From contig JAMPYD010000003.1 in assembly GCA_023700845.1 (NCBI GenBank), positions 1 to 38,171 on the forward strand: a stretch of 38,171 nucleotides of DNA, written 5' to 3'. A program made the position numbers and the translations under genes. The notes under the pieces were generated by a model. That model had not been told where the DNA came from, ran no database searches, and worked only from the letters and a program-made list of their open reading frames with translations. The DNA comes from Elusimicrobiota bacterium. Its GTDB lineage: Bacteria > Elusimicrobiota > Elusimicrobia > UBA1565 > UBA9628. Positions 1 to 10,393 of the stretch are shown here, piece after piece (the stretch's first letter is position 1; every line of letters begins with the position of its first letter).

Positions 1-186
1 CAGGAGATCGGCGCCGACTTCATGCTCAGCGGCGCGCTGAACCAGATCGTGGACCAGGAAGGCGGCAAGGCGGTGGTCTTCTATCAGACGAACCTCAAGA
101 TGCTCGACCTCAAGACGAACCGCATCGTCTGGAACGGCCAGAAGAAGCTCAAGAAGTTCGTCAAGCGTTCCAAGGCCGGCTGGTAG
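1..186 (+). CDS. C-terminal fragment of LpoB-like penicillin-binding protein activator lipoprotein (5' truncated by window)
   Basis: Open frame from base 1: QEIGADFMLSGALNQIVDQEGGKAVVFYQTNLKMLDLKTNRIVWNGQKKLKKFVKRSKAGW*; LpoB-like C-terminal pattern and lipoprotein neighbours. Confidence 0.65.
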   Translation, partial: QEIGADFMLSGALNQIVDQEGGKAVVFYQTNLKMLDLKTNRIVWNGQKKLKKFVKRSKAGW

Positions 187-194
187 GCTGAGCG

Positions 195-1544
195 ATGGGC
201 GTTGACCGGCCCCGCCTTTCTCCCAAGAGAGGCGGGGCCGTCCTTTTTCTGCCGCTGCTGGCGCTGCTCGCGGCGTGCGGCGGCCCGTCCGGCTCGATGC
301 GCAAGGACGTCAACGGCCTGATCGCCGCCCGGAACTACGACGGGGCTCTGGCCCGCGTCGAGAAGGCCAAGGAAGGCTCCTACGGGAAGAAGAACCAGGT
401 CCTCTATTACCTGGACCTCGGCGCGGTCCAGCACGACGCGGGCCGGTTCAAGGACAGCGACGAGAGCCTCGACAAGGCCGAACGGCGCATGGAGGAGCTC
501 TACACGAAGAGCGTGACCAAGGCCGCCGGGACCTTGCTCCTCAACGACAACACGACCGAGTACGCGGGCGAGCGCTTCGAGCGCGCGATGGTCAACGCCT
601 ACCGCGCGCTCAATTACGTGTTTCTCTCCGATCTGGAGAACGCACTCGTCGAGGTGCGCAAGCTCTCCCGCCTCCTGCAGGAGTACGCGGACACATTGCA
701 GGGCAAGAAGACGGCGTACAAGGAAGACGCCTTCGCCCAGTTCCTCGCCAGCCTGCTGTACGAGGACGACGGGCGCGCCGACGACGCGCGCATCGCCCGG
801 GAGAAGTCCCGGGCCGCCTACAAGCTCTACGCCTCCGCCTACGGCCTGCCCTCCCCCTCCCTGGAGCCCGTGGGCGCCAAGAACGGCGGGGAGCTCGTGT
901 TCCTCCATTATAACGGCGTCGCCCCCCGCAAGGTCAGCAAGTCCTTCTCCGTGGCCTGGAAGGACGCGGCGGTCGCCCTCGACGCCTCGCAGGACGACGA
1001 GGCCGAGGCCGCCAGGGCCAAGAACGCCATCCGCGGGGGCTTGCTCGGCAAGTCCATCACGGTCTCCTACCCTGATTACGTCCAGGACCCGTTCCAGATC
1101 GCGGGCTCGGCCGTCGAGGCGGCCGGCGTGACGGCCCCGACGGAGCTCGCCCAGGACCTCGCGGCGATCGCGCGCAAGGACCTGGCCGAGCGGCAGGCCG
1201 TCATCCGCACGCGCGCCATCGCGCGAGCGACGGTCAAGTTCGTCCTGGCCAAGGCCGTCTCCGACGAGGTCTCCAAGAAGTACGGCAAGAACTCCTGGCA
1301 GCACCTCCTCGCCCAGGCCGGCGGGGCCGCCACGTCGGCCGCCACCGAGGGCGCCGACACCCGCGCCTGGGCCACCTTGCCCGCGCAGTTCCGCGTCGCC
1401 CGCCTGCGCCTGCCCCCCGGCACCCACGACGTCGTCGTGAGGTACGTGGGCGCGTCGGGCGCCGAGCTTTCGAGCCGCACCTTCGAAGACGTCGTCATCC
1501 GCAAAGGACGGCGAACCTACCTCCACGACAGGACCGCTCTATGA
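195..1544 (+). CDS. COG3014-like lipoprotein
   Basis: 449 aa ORF, lipobox LLAAC, helical repeat-like N-terminal half; follows the LpoB-like gene and overlaps the next gene by 4 bp (ATGA). Confidence 0.75.
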   Translation: MGVDRPRLSPKRGGAVLFLPLLALLAACGGPSGSMRKDVNGLIAARNYDGALARVEKAKEGSYGKKNQVLYYLDLGAVQHDAGRFKDSDESLDKAERRMEELYTKSVTKAAGTLLLNDNTTEYAGERFERAMVNAYRALNYVFLSDLENALVEVRKLSRLLQEYADTLQGKKTAYKEDAFAQFLASLLYEDDGRADDARIAREKSRAAYKLYASAYGLPSPSLEPVGAKNGGELVFLHYNGVAPRKVSKSFSVAWKDAAVALDASQDDEAEAARAKNAIRGGLLGKSITVSYPDYVQDPFQIAGSAVEAAGVTAPTELAQDLAAIARKDLAERQAVIRTRAIARATVKFVLAKAVSDEVSKKYGKNSWQHLLAQAGGAATSAATEGADTRAWATLPAQFRVARLRLPPGTHDVVVRYVGASGAELSSRTFEDVVIRKGRRTYLHDRTAL

Positions 1545-2584
1545 AAAACATGATGCTCGTCGTCCTCGCCGCCGCCGTGCCCCTGCTGTCCGCGTGCGGA
1601 GGCGGCGCCGCCCGCAAGTCCTCCTCCGGCGGGCCGCGGCCCGCCTGGGTGGAGGCCGAGAGCCCGAAGTGGACGCGCGCCCAGAACGTGCTCGGCGTCG
1701 GCAGCGGCGACGACGAGGAGTCCGCCGCCGACCGCGCCCGCGGCGAGATCTCGCGCGTGTTCTCGAGCGCCGTCACCGTGGACACCTCCGTCGACGAGAC
1801 CGAGACCAACCTGACGCAGGGCGGGGCGACGAACTCCTCCTTCTCCCAGGTCGTGGCGCAGAACGTCAAGACCGCGTCGAAGAAGATGCTGGAAGGCGTG
1901 GAGGTCGTCGAGCGCTGGAAGGACGGCGCGACGAACCGCTACTACGCGCTCGCGGTCCTGAACAAGGGCAAGGCCATGGCCGCCGTCGCCGAGCGGACCT
2001 CCGCGCTCGACGCGGACGCGTCCCTCTGGAAGGGGCGCCTCGACGCGTCCACCGACCGCTTCGAACGCGCCAAGGCCGGAGCGAAACTCGCCGCCTTGCT
2101 CAAGGGCCGCCTCGACCTCGAGAACGACCGCCGCGTGCTGGGCGGCGGCGCGCTCGCGTCCACGGTCGAGGTCTCCGCCGCGAAGGCCGCGGCGGCCCGC
2201 GCCCTCGAGGCGCTCGACGTCGTCGTCATCGCGACGGGCGAGCACTCGGAGGAGCTCGAAACGGGGATCGTCTCCGGCCTCGCCGCCTCGGGGCTCACGG
2301 CCAAGCGAGGCGACTCAGGCGCCGCCGGGGATCTCATCGTCGAGTCCGTCTCGGGGGCCCAGGCCGTCGAGGGCGGCGACGCCCGGTGGAAATGGTCCCG
2401 CGGGTCGGCGACGATCACCCTCAAGGACGGCCGCGCGGGCAAGTCCTTCGCCCGCTTCGAGGTGAGCGAGCGCCAGGCCTCCGCCGACGCCGGAGAGGCC
2501 CGCCGCCGCGCCGCCGCCGGCCTGGCCAAGAAGGCCGCCGAGCAGACCGCCGCGGCCATCGCCGCCTTCTTCGAGAACCAGTAG
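1541..2584 (+). CDS. LPP20-family-like lipoprotein
   Basis: 347 aa, signal peptide with lipobox LLSAC, PAWVE...GVGSGDDEESAADRARGEISRVFSS pattern typical of LPP20-like proteins. Confidence 0.7.
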   Translation: MKNMMLVVLAAAVPLLSACGGGAARKSSSGGPRPAWVEAESPKWTRAQNVLGVGSGDDEESAADRARGEISRVFSSAVTVDTSVDETETNLTQGGATNSSFSQVVAQNVKTASKKMLEGVEVVERWKDGATNRYYALAVLNKGKAMAAVAERTSALDADASLWKGRLDASTDRFERAKAGAKLAALLKGRLDLENDRRVLGGGALASTVEVSAAKAAAARALEALDVVVIATGEHSEELETGIVSGLAASGLTAKRGDSGAAGDLIVESVSGAQAVEGGDARWKWSRGSATITLKDGRAGKSFARFEVSERQASADAGEARRRAAAGLAKKAAEQTAAAIAAFFENQ

Positions 2585-2590
2585 CCCCGG

Positions 2591-5350
2591 CTAGCGCCGG
2601 AGGAGGCCTTCGATCAGGTTCTTGCCGGCGTTCTCGAGGAGCTTGCCGACCTTGACCTTGGTCTTGGGGGTCGTCACGGTGCCGGTCACCGCCACGTCGA
2701 CGGCGGGCAGGTTGCCGACCTGGGCGGTCACGGTGAGGTCCAGCGCCTCGGCGGGCAGGTCGATGGTGCCGAGCGCGGAGAGCTGGGCGGCGGTCGAGTC
2801 CATCTCCGACTGGCGAAGGGTCATCACCCCGTCCTTGAAGAGATAGTCGCCGGAGATGCGGCGGACGGTGATGTCGTTGAGGTTCACGCCGAGGCTGAGC
2901 TTCTGGAAGATCAGGATCGGGAAGATCAGGACCTTCACGACCGGCGACTGCAGGGCCATGTCGCCTACGGCGTGGAGCTTCCCCTCGCCGGTGCCGATCT
3001 TGGCGTCGCCGCTGAGCTTCTTCATGTCGGGCGTCACGCCGTAGAGCTCCCAGGACGCCGTGACCGCCTGGAGCCGGGCGTTCGGGTGGAGCAGCGCGCC
3101 GATCTCCACCTTGCCGCGCGTGCGGATCGGAGTCGCGGGCTCGGCCGCGGCGGGCTTGCCGGCCGTCGCGGCCTGGGCGGTCTTCGCGTCGGCCTCGAGC
3201 TTCTTCTTGGCGGCGAGGTAGCGGCCCAGGTCGAAGCGGTCGAGCGAGGCCTCGACCTGGATCTCCGGGACCTTGGCGTAGTCCTTGACCGTCAGGTCCA
3301 TCGTCAAGGTCCCGTCGGCGACCTTGCCCTTGAGGTTCGGCACGTCGATGCGCCGCTCGTCGAAGGAGGCGGTGCCGGTGAAGTCCGCGAGCGCGAGGTC
3401 CGCGACGGTGGCGCCGAGGCCGTTGAACTGCAGCTTGCCGCCGAACAGGGGTTTCTCCTTGGTCCCGGTGACCGACAGCGCGAAGAAGCCCGAGCCCGCC
3501 AGCTTCAGGTCTCGGGTCCGCGGCGTCAGGCGCGTCAGCTCCTCGAGGACGAAGCGGCGGCATTTGACCAGCAGGTCGAAGGCGCCGCGCCCGGTGGGGT
3601 CGGAGACGCCGCCTTCGACGGAGAGCTCGTTGCTCGCGATCTTCACGGCGAAGCGCCGCAGGCGGATGGCGCGCGGGGTGTAGGAGAGGTCCGCGTCCCA
3701 GCGCGAGGGCGGCAGCTCGAGGCCCGGCGGCACGCCGGGGAAGGGAAGGTCCTTGTCGGTCAGCGCCGGGAGGTCGAGGTCGGCGACGACCTCGAGCGCC
3801 GGCTCGGGCGTCCCCGCCAGGGCCTTGGCGACGACGCCGTCGAGGCGCAAGGTCCCGCTCCTGCCCTTGATCACGGCCTTCTCGAAGACGAGGTCGTCGC
3901 CTTTCACGCGCGCGCCGCCGTCGAGGCGCACCGCGGGCACGACGAAGCCCGGCGGCAGCGCGGTCACGGCGACGGGCAGCTCGGAGATCTTGAAGGCGGG
4001 CACGTCCACGGCGAATCGCAGGGCCAGGTCCGGGACGAGCTTGGCCCCGCCCAGCCCGCGCACGACGCCGGAGGCCGACGCCGTCCCTTGCTTGAACTTC
4101 GCCTCGAGGGCCGCGAGCTTCACCTCGCCGCCGGAGCTCGAGGCCTCGCCGTCGAGGCGCATGGCGGGGATGTAGGCCTTGGGCGGGAGCTTGAGCCAGG
4201 GATAGCTGCCGGCGCGGATCTCGGGCACGTCGACGCCGAACTTGGCGCGTCCCTCATAGACCGGAGCCGGCCCGCCGAGGCCCCGGGCGGAGCCGGAGCC
4301 CGAGATCGTCCCCTCGGCCCAGCTGACGCGGAAGGCCTTGAGCGAGGCGGTGGTCCCGTCATAACGCCCCTCGAGCGAGGCGCTCCCGGCGGGGATGCTC
4401 ACGGCCGGGACGCCGGCCGACGGCAGCCACTTCGCGAGCAAGACCGTGTCGAGCCCGGACGTCTTGAGCTCGAGGTCCGCGCCGATGACGGAGGGCGAGG
4501 AGACGGCGATCCGCCCTTTCGCGTCGAGCACAGTCTTCCCCGCCGCGGTCAACGTCGCGTCGAGCTCGGCGACGGGGGCCTCGAGGCCGGAGATCTTGCC
4601 CTTCGCGGTGAAAGCGAGCCCGTCCTGGGCGGCGCTGAGGCGGCGGACGTCCACCTTGAACTTCGCCCGGTCGCCGCGCGCGGGGTGGATGGTGCCCTCG
4701 AAGGCCAGCGCGGCGTCGATGGGCCGCTCGCCCGCCTTGCCTTTGACGCGCGCCGACGCCTCGAGGTCGAAGGGCTCGGCGAGGCTGAAGTCGTCGAGGC
4801 GCAACGTCAGACCGGAGGCCGACCAGACCGCGCCCGAGGCCTTGTCGACATAAGCTGCCGCCCCCCGGGCAACGCGCAGGTGCCGCACGTTGAACTCGGC
4901 CGGGGCTTCCTCGGATGGTTTCTCGGCGGGCGCCGCGGCCGCGGGGGCGGAGGAAGCGAGGGTGTCGTAGTTGAAGGACCCGTCGGCGTTGCGCACTATG
5001 CTCAGCACCAGCCCGTCGGCCGAGGCGGAGGCGATCACGAGCTTGCGCCGCAGCAGGGCCTTCCAGCTCGGGCGCAGGCTGAACGTCTCGACGCTCACGA
5101 AGGTCCCCGCGGCGAAGTCCGGGAGCTCGGAGACCTCGAGGCCCTGCAGGTGCAGGCCCGTCAGGCCGGCGTCGATGCGCGCCAGGCGCACCTCGCGGCC
5201 GAGCTGCTTGCGGGCCTTCTCCAGCACGAAGGCACGGGCCTTCGGCTCCGGGAAGAAGGCCTTGAGCGCGAGCACCGCCGCTCCCGCCGCGAGGACGGCG
5301 AGCAGAGCGAGCGAGACCGAGACCTTGAGCCAGAGCCGGGCGCGTGCCAT
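2591..5350 (-). CDS. AsmA family protein
   Basis: 919 aa, N-terminal TM, LPSWKALLRRKLVIASASADGLVLSIVRNADGSFNYDTL and repeated AsmA-like beta segments, C-terminal GTVTTPKTKV. Confidence 0.85.
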   Translation of the reverse strand: MARARLWLKVSVSLALLAVLAAGAAVLALKAFFPEPKARAFVLEKARKQLGREVRLARIDAGLTGLHLQGLEVSELPDFAAGTFVSVETFSLRPSWKALLRRKLVIASASADGLVLSIVRNADGSFNYDTLASSAPAAAAPAEKPSEEAPAEFNVRHLRVARGAAAYVDKASGAVWSASGLTLRLDDFSLAEPFDLEASARVKGKAGERPIDAALAFEGTIHPARGDRAKFKVDVRRLSAAQDGLAFTAKGKISGLEAPVAELDATLTAAGKTVLDAKGRIAVSSPSVIGADLELKTSGLDTVLLAKWLPSAGVPAVSIPAGSASLEGRYDGTTASLKAFRVSWAEGTISGSGSARGLGGPAPVYEGRAKFGVDVPEIRAGSYPWLKLPPKAYIPAMRLDGEASSSGGEVKLAALEAKFKQGTASASGVVRGLGGAKLVPDLALRFAVDVPAFKISELPVAVTALPPGFVVPAVRLDGGARVKGDDLVFEKAVIKGRSGTLRLDGVVAKALAGTPEPALEVVADLDLPALTDKDLPFPGVPPGLELPPSRWDADLSYTPRAIRLRRFAVKIASNELSVEGGVSDPTGRGAFDLLVKCRRFVLEELTRLTPRTRDLKLAGSGFFALSVTGTKEKPLFGGKLQFNGLGATVADLALADFTGTASFDERRIDVPNLKGKVADGTLTMDLTVKDYAKVPEIQVEASLDRFDLGRYLAAKKKLEADAKTAQAATAGKPAAAEPATPIRTRGKVEIGALLHPNARLQAVTASWELYGVTPDMKKLSGDAKIGTGEGKLHAVGDMALQSPVVKVLIFPILIFQKLSLGVNLNDITVRRISGDYLFKDGVMTLRQSEMDSTAAQLSALGTIDLPAEALDLTVTAQVGNLPAVDVAVTGTVTTPKTKVKVGKLLENAGKNLIEGLLRR

Positions 5351-5417
5351 GCGGCGATTTTATCACACTTCTCCGTTGCCGCTATGCAATGAAGAGGAAC
5401 CGCCGCCAGGCGGGCAT

Positions 5418-5435
5418 GTTTATCTTGAGATAAAC
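5418..5435. repeat. Palindrome GTTTATCTTGAGATAAAC, copy 1 (candidate operator)
   Basis: 8-bp perfect arms around TG centre; the 22-bp string GTTTATCTTRAGATAAACGTGC recurs at 27397. Confidence 0.8.
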
Positions 5436-5460
5436 GTGCGGCCGAGGCTTATCCGTCGCC

Positions 5461-5489
5461 TTGACAAGGCGTCCCAGGGGGGCCATAAT
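5461..5489 (+). promoter_or_regulatory. Sigma70-type promoter TTGACA-N17-CATAAT; start codon 6 nt after -10
   Basis: TTGACA 5461-5466, spacer 17, CATAAT 5484-5489, ATG at 5496. Confidence 0.75.
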
Positions 5490-5495
5490 CGCTTC

Positions 5496-7229
5496 ATGCG
5501 CCACCTCCTCGTCGCCGCCATCCTGGCCGCCGCTCTGCCCTCCGTCGCGGCAGAATCCTCCTCCTTCTCCTCCTTGCTCAAGCGCGTCTCCTCTTATCTT
5601 GGCGCGCCAGCGGTCCGCGACGCGCGCCGCCATGCCGCGGTCGCGGCCGTGCGCGGCGGCATCCCGACCGACCAGGGCGAGGACCTCGACCTGCTCCTGC
5701 TCGACCGCGCGGGCGCCCTGCGCGCGGCGCTGCGCCGTCCCGACGCGTCGGCCGCCGACGAGGCCGCCCTGCGTCCGGTCTACGACGGTCTGGCCGCCTC
5801 GCAGTACGTGCAGGCGCTCTCCATCGTCGGCGCCCCCGAGGTCCGCGGCGAGGCCGCCGCCGCCCTCGAGGCCTGGACGAAGGAGCCGCGCACGCCCGCC
5901 CCGGCCCCCGCCGTGCTGACTTTCCTCGCCGGCCCCGCCGCGCGCATCGACGACCAGGAGCTCGTGAGGGCCGGCTGGGGCGCCTACGCCCGCCGCCTGG
6001 CCGCCTCCTCCTCCCCCGCCCGCTCCGCCGCCCCCGGCTGGACCTCCGGCGCGGACGCCGCCAAGCTCGACGAGACCCTCAAGGGCCTCTCCGACTCCTG
6101 GCTGCAGAAGAAATTGACTCCTGAGGCGGAAGCCAAGGCCCATCTCCTCGCCGGCTATGTCTACGCGGCGTTGGCGAAGGCCGATTTGAAAGGCCGCGCC
6201 CCCGCCTCCGCCGCCCCCGCCGTCCTCGCCAAGGACGACGCCGCCCCGGCCGCGCCCGAGGCCGCCGTCGCCTTCGAGCCCAAGGCCGTCTATCAGAAAG
6301 CGGCGAAGTCCGTCGTCCTCATCCTCTGCTCCGCCTCGGGCGGCTCCGGCGAGCTCGGCACCGGCTCCGTCGTCGACGCCGCGCGCCGCCGCATCCTGAC
6401 CAACGCCCACGTCGTCATCGCCGACTCCACGCGCAAGCCCTGGGAGCGCGTCAACGTCTACTTCAAGCCCGCCAAGCTCACGGGCAGCGCCCAGCGCGAC
6501 CTCGTCGAGCCCGTCTCCGCCAAGGTCCTCGCCTGGGACTCCGGCCTCGACCTCGCCTTGCTCGAGGTCGAGCGCCTTCCCGCGGGCACGCCGGCCATCG
6601 CCTTCGGCCATCCCGACACCGTCTCCGTCGGCGACCGCGTCGCCGCCATCGGCCATCCCGAGCAGGGCGGCCTGTGGACGCTCACGACGGGCGTCATCAG
6701 CACCGTCCAGGCCGACCTCGGCGGGGTCAAGGGCAAGGACGCCTACCAGACCGACGCCTCCATCAACCGCGGCAACTCCGGCGGCCCCCTGCTCGACGCC
6801 TCCGCCCGCCTCGTCGGCGTCAATACCCTCATGTCGCGCAAGGCCGCCGACGGGCTGGCGATCACCTCGGTCAACTTCGCGGTCAAGTCCGACATCGCCA
6901 AGCGCTGGCTCGCCGCCCAAGGCGCGGCGCTGGCCTACGGCGGCGCCTCCGCCCCGGTCCTCACCGCGAGCGTCCCCGCTCCCGTCGCCGCCCCTCCGGC
7001 CGCCGGGCTCAAGCTCGTCGCGGCCGCGCCCTCGGTGTCCGGGACGCTCTCCGCCTCGCCCGCCCCCGCGCCGCGCGTCCTCACCGTCGCCAAGCCGGCC
7101 GCGCCGCGCGTCATGATCACCGAGAGCAAGCCGTTCAAGACCGCGAGCCTCATCGAGGCCGAGATCTCTAAAATGGAAGACCTCGGCGACGAGATGCGCG
7201 ACGAGATCAGGAGCAAGCTCAAACGATGA
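5496..7229 (+). CDS. Trypsin-like (S1C) serine protease with signal peptide
   Basis: Catalytic motifs [43 protein letters not shown] signal peptide supports ATG at 5496, not the 4971 ORF start. Confidence 0.9.
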   Translation: MRHLLVAAILAAALPSVAAESSSFSSLLKRVSSYLGAPAVRDARRHAAVAAVRGGIPTDQGEDLDLLLLDRAGALRAALRRPDASAADEAALRPVYDGLAASQYVQALSIVGAPEVRGEAAAALEAWTKEPRTPAPAPAVLTFLAGPAARIDDQELVRAGWGAYARRLAASSSPARSAAPGWTSGADAAKLDETLKGLSDSWLQKKLTPEAEAKAHLLAGYVYAALAKADLKGRAPASAAPAVLAKDDAAPAAPEAAVAFEPKAVYQKAAKSVVLILCSASGGSGELGTGSVVDAARRRILTNAHVVIADSTRKPWERVNVYFKPAKLTGSAQRDLVEPVSAKVLAWDSGLDLALLEVERLPAGTPAIAFGHPDTVSVGDRVAAIGHPEQGGLWTLTTGVISTVQADLGGVKGKDAYQTDASINRGNSGGPLLDASARLVGVNTLMSRKAADGLAITSVNFAVKSDIAKRWLAAQGAALAYGGASAPVLTASVPAPVAAPPAAGLKLVAAAPSVSGTLSASPAPAPRVLTVAKPAAPRVMITESKPFKTASLIEAEISKMEDLGDEMRDEIRSKLKR

Positions 7230-8503
7230 ACATCTCCCCCGTCCTCCTCGCCCTCCTCCTCGCCGTCCCCGCCTCCGCCCAGCCTCGCAAGAACGTGCTC
7301 GAGACCTTGAGCGAGGCCCTCGACTCCGACAAGGGCTACGAGCCCGCCGAGCGCGCCGCCCTCATGTCCGCCATCAAGGACCGCTTCGCCGACTACGGCG
7401 TGCAGGTCGTCAACCCTCAGCGCGCGAAGGCCATCCCCGTCGTCCTCCACATCCTCACCGAGGGCTCCTTCGACCAGGCTCCCCCCGAGCGCGTCGCCGA
7501 CGTCGCCTTCGCCGCCTATCAGGCCATGTCGCGCGGCGCCGATCCCGAGGTCGTGGAGGGCGTCGCCCTGTACGGCTACCGCAAGAAGGTCTCCGCCGAC
7601 ACCCTCTCCACCTGGGCCAACGGCTACAAGCAGCTCGTCGACGGCAAGGTCCCCGGCGACGTCGCCGCCGACCTCGTGCGCGTCTCCATGGAAAAGAACC
7701 TTCCGGACTCGGACTTCAACACGTTAAAATGGTCGCTCGTCGACGGTGTTAAAAATGGTTTTGATCCAAAGGACTACGCCAGCTATCTGTTCGGCACCTT
7801 GCTGGAAGGAAAGAAAGGCCCCGGCCGCATCAGCGCCGACGCCAAGGCGGTCTTTTTGAAAGCCCGTCGAGCCAAGGCCAAGCCCGTCATCCCCGACTAC
7901 AAGGGCGTCTTCACCAAGGCGCTGCCCCCGCCCCCGGTCTACGTCCCCCCCGCGGTGAAGTCCGTGATCGCCGAGGTCCCCGTCGTCAAAGAGGTCCAGA
8001 AAAAGACCACCGACGCCCTGGGCCGCCTCGGCCTGGGCATCCCGCAGATGCCGCGCGTCACCGCCCCCAAGCCCGGCCGCCCCGCCCCGCCGCCCGCCGA
8101 GGAAGCTCCCGTCGCACTCTCCCCGGGCATCCAGAAGCTATGGCCCGGCCTCGACGCCTCCGCGCGTTCCTATCTGGGCACTCCCTACGTCTGGGGCGGC
8201 ACCACGCATCAGGGCATCGACTGCTCCGCCCTCACGCAGAACACCTTCGGCGAGAACCGGGTCAAGATCCCGCGCGTCAGCCGCGATCAGTGGAAGACGG
8301 GAGACAAGACCGAGACTCTCCGCGAGGGCGACCTCATCTTCTTCAACACCATGGGCGCCGGCGTCTCCCACGTGGGCATGGTCACCGACCCCAAGACCAA
8401 GAAGTTCATCCACGCCTCTTCCTCAAAAGGCGTGATGGTCGCCGACCTGAACAACAAGTGGTTCGGCCAGCGCTACCTAGGCGCGCGCCGCGTCGTTCCT
8501 TAG
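7226..8503 (+). CDS. NlpC/P60 family cell-wall peptidase
   Basis: [28 protein letters not shown]...SHVGMV, FIHASS; ATGA overlap with upstream protease. Confidence 0.92.
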   Translation: MNISPVLLALLLAVPASAQPRKNVLETLSEALDSDKGYEPAERAALMSAIKDRFADYGVQVVNPQRAKAIPVVLHILTEGSFDQAPPERVADVAFAAYQAMSRGADPEVVEGVALYGYRKKVSADTLSTWANGYKQLVDGKVPGDVAADLVRVSMEKNLPDSDFNTLKWSLVDGVKNGFDPKDYASYLFGTLLEGKKGPGRISADAKAVFLKARRAKAKPVIPDYKGVFTKALPPPPVYVPPAVKSVIAEVPVVKEVQKKTTDALGRLGLGIPQMPRVTAPKPGRPAPPPAEEAPVALSPGIQKLWPGLDASARSYLGTPYVWGGTTHQGIDCSALTQNTFGENRVKIPRVSRDQWKTGDKTETLREGDLIFFNTMGAGVSHVGMVTDPKTKKFIHASSSKGVMVADLNNKWFGQRYLGARRVVP

Positions 8504-9682
8504 CGCGAACCGCAGGCACGGCCACGCGGCCAAGGTGCCCGCCGTGCCGACGAGGGACAGGATCACCATCGCGGCATACGCGCCGTGCGAGGCGCTGAGG
8601 CTCTCGTACAGGCGCCCGCCCAAAGTGTTCGACGCCGACGCGGCGATATTGAACACCGCCATGTACGCCGCGAACACCGTCGCCTCGGCCCCCTCGGGGC
8701 AGGACTTCGCCGCGAGATCCATCCACGCCAGGCGGAACACGACGCCCGTCAGGCTGAACAGCAACGTCAGGATCAGGATCGAGAGAGGTCCCCGGTAGAA
8801 CAGATACAGCAAGGTCAGGGGCGCGCCGAGCCAGATCGACGCCCGCGCCACCTTCTCCGTCCCCCCCGCCGTGAGCCGCCCGAACAGCGCCGCTCCCGCC
8901 AAGCCGGCGAAGCCCCCCGCCGTGGACAAGCCTCCGATGAAGATCGGCGACAGCTTGAGCGCCTCGCTCTGATAATAGAATTGCGCCGTTCCGAGGAAAG
9001 GGCAAAAGCTCCATAAAAAGATACCCAGCGCGACGGCCCATGCCTTCGGGTCCCGGAACATGCCGGTCAAGCCGCTCCAGCCCCGCGCGGCCGTCTCCTT
9101 CACGTCTCCGACGCCCGACTCGTCGAGCCATCGGGCCGACCACGCCGTCATCAACGGGAAAACAGCCGTCAGTATGAACACCCAGCGATAAGGCGCGTGC
9201 TGCGACAGCCAGCCTCCGCCGAACCCCGTCACGATCAAGGTCCCATACAAGGTCCCGATCGACACGGCCTGATAGATACCGGTCTTCCCTCGCTCCTTGC
9301 CGCGCTCCACCATGACGCCGTCGCACACGACGTCGGACAGCACGAAGCCGACATTCACCAGGATCAGGAGCGTGAGGGCGGCGAGGTAATTGGGCTCCTT
9401 GAGCCCGGCCAACAGCAGCCAGCCCACCGAGGTCAGCAGCGAGACGGCGATCAGGTGCGGCGCGCGCCTTTTCCCCGCCCACGGCAAAAAGTCGGTCAGC
9501 ACGCCGAACAGGGGCTTGATGGTGAGCGGCAAGGTCATCCATGCGACGAACAGCGCGGCCTGGCCGGAACCGAGCTGGAGGGCATCCTTCAGGTAATACG
9601 ACACCGGCTCGTAGGCGAGCCCGCCCATGCCCTGGGCGAAATAGTTCACCGCGAAGAACAGGTAGATCTTGTCGCGCTTCAC
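8477..9682 (-). CDS. MFS transporter (BT1/AmpG-like)
   Basis: About 12 hydrophobic segments, [25 protein letters not shown] motif; GTG start. Confidence 0.82.
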   Translation of the reverse strand: MKRDKIYLFFAVNYFAQGMGGLAYEPVSYYLKDALQLGSGQAALFVAWMTLPLTIKPLFGVLTDFLPWAGKRRAPHLIAVSLLTSVGWLLLAGLKEPNYLAALTLLILVNVGFVLSDVVCDGVMVERGKERGKTGIYQAVSIGTLYGTLIVTGFGGGWLSQHAPYRWVFILTAVFPLMTAWSARWLDESGVGDVKETAARGWSGLTGMFRDPKAWAVALGIFLWSFCPFLGTAQFYYQSEALKLSPIFIGGLSTAGGFAGLAGAALFGRLTAGGTEKVARASIWLGAPLTLLYLFYRGPLSILILTLLFSLTGVVFRLAWMDLAAKSCPEGAEATVFAAYMAVFNIAASASNTLGGRLYESLSASHGAYAAMVILSLVGTAGTLAAWPCLRFALRNDAARA

Positions 9683-9692
9683 GCGGTCAACC

Positions 9693-10085
9693 TCAGCCGC
9701 AGGACGACGAGCTTTGGTCTTCTTTGCCCGGGAACCAGGGCATCACGATCACGTCCACGCCCATGTCCTTGACCGCCTTCTCCGTCTCCGGGTCGGGCAG
9801 CTTCTGGTCGTAGCCGAGCACGAGGATGTCCGGATTCTCCTTGCGCATCGTCTCGGCGAAGCTCTTGGCGTTGCCGATCACCACCTTGTCGGCGATGCCC
9901 AGGGCCTCCACCCACTTCTTCCTCTGCTTGGCGGGGACGGCGTTGGGCTTGCGGTTGTGGGAGTCGTTGGACAGCACCACGACGAGGGTGTCGCCCAGGA
10001 CGCGGGCGGAGCGCAGCAGGCGGATATGCGCGGCGTGGACGCGGTTGAAGCAGCCTGCGGCGAAGACGATGACGGGCTTGTTCAG
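9693..10085 (-). CDS. Cytidylyltransferase-like / RfaE-C-like nucleotidyltransferase
   Basis: VIVFAAGCFNRVHAAHIRLLRSAR...VVVLSNDSHNRKPNAVPAKQRKKWVEALG; no in-frame ATG/GTG/TTG near the tatA stop, CTG at 10085 overlaps the tatA TGA. Confidence 0.75.
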   Translation of the reverse strand: MNKPVIVFAAGCFNRVHAAHIRLLRSARVLGDTLVVVLSNDSHNRKPNAVPAKQRKKWVEALGIADKVVIGNAKSFAETMRKENPDILVLGYDQKLPDPETEKAVKDMGVDVIVMPWFPGKEDQSSSSCG

Positions 10086-10267
10086 GGTTTCTTGGCCGGG
10101 TCGTCTTGCTTGGGGGCATCGTCGTCGATGCCTTCCTTCAGGCCCTTCTTGAACATGTTCATGGCGCGGCCGCACTGCTTGGCGAATTCAGGGATCTTGC
10201 TGGGTCCGAAAAGGATGAGCGCGACGACGGCGATGATGACGATTTCCGTTGTTCCGAGACCGCCCAT
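10082..10267 (-). CDS. tatA: Sec-independent translocase TatA/TatE-like protein
   Basis: MGGLGTTEIVIIAVVALILFGPSKIPEFAKQCGRAMNMFKKGLKEG; GGAGG Shine-Dalgarno before ATG 10267. Confidence 0.9.
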   Translation of the reverse strand: MGGLGTTEIVIIAVVALILFGPSKIPEFAKQCGRAMNMFKKGLKEGIDDDAPKQDDPAKKP

Positions 10268-10291
10268 AACGTTCCTCCAGGGTACAGTCAC

Positions 10292-10300
10292 ATTTTATCA
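10292..10300 (-). promoter_or_regulatory. Extended -10 TGATAAAAT for tatA operon
   Basis: Reverse complement TGATAAAATGTGACTGTACCCTGGAGGAACGTTATG; same 9-mer as the AsmA promoter. Confidence 0.5.
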
Positions 10301-10393
10301 TTATTCGGGTTGGGGTGGATTGGGACGATGTGATGCGGTGATGCCTATCACGTCTAAAAAGGAGTCAGGTTTTAGTGGCAAATTGATGGAATT

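Noticed and set aside
84-1526. 480-aa minus-strand ORF opposite the COG3014-like gene
   Set aside because: Shadow ORF; lipobox and operon structure support the plus-strand gene.
2587-2600. CCGGC-TAGC-GCCGG hairpin between LPP20 and AsmA stops considered as bidirectional terminator
   Set aside because: Only a 5-bp stem and no U-tract on either strand; not enough to call a terminator.
2972-5392. 806-aa plus-strand ORF antisense to AsmA
   Set aside because: Arg/Gly/Glu-rich shadow ORF with no recognisable domain.
4971-5495. N-terminal extension of the protease ORF
   Set aside because: Overlaps the AsmA gene and its promoter; signal peptide and promoter place the start at 5496.
5382-6920. 512-aa minus-strand ORF crossing the protease promoter
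   Set aside because: Gly/Val/Asp-rich shadow frame; the plus strand has the catalytic triad motifs.
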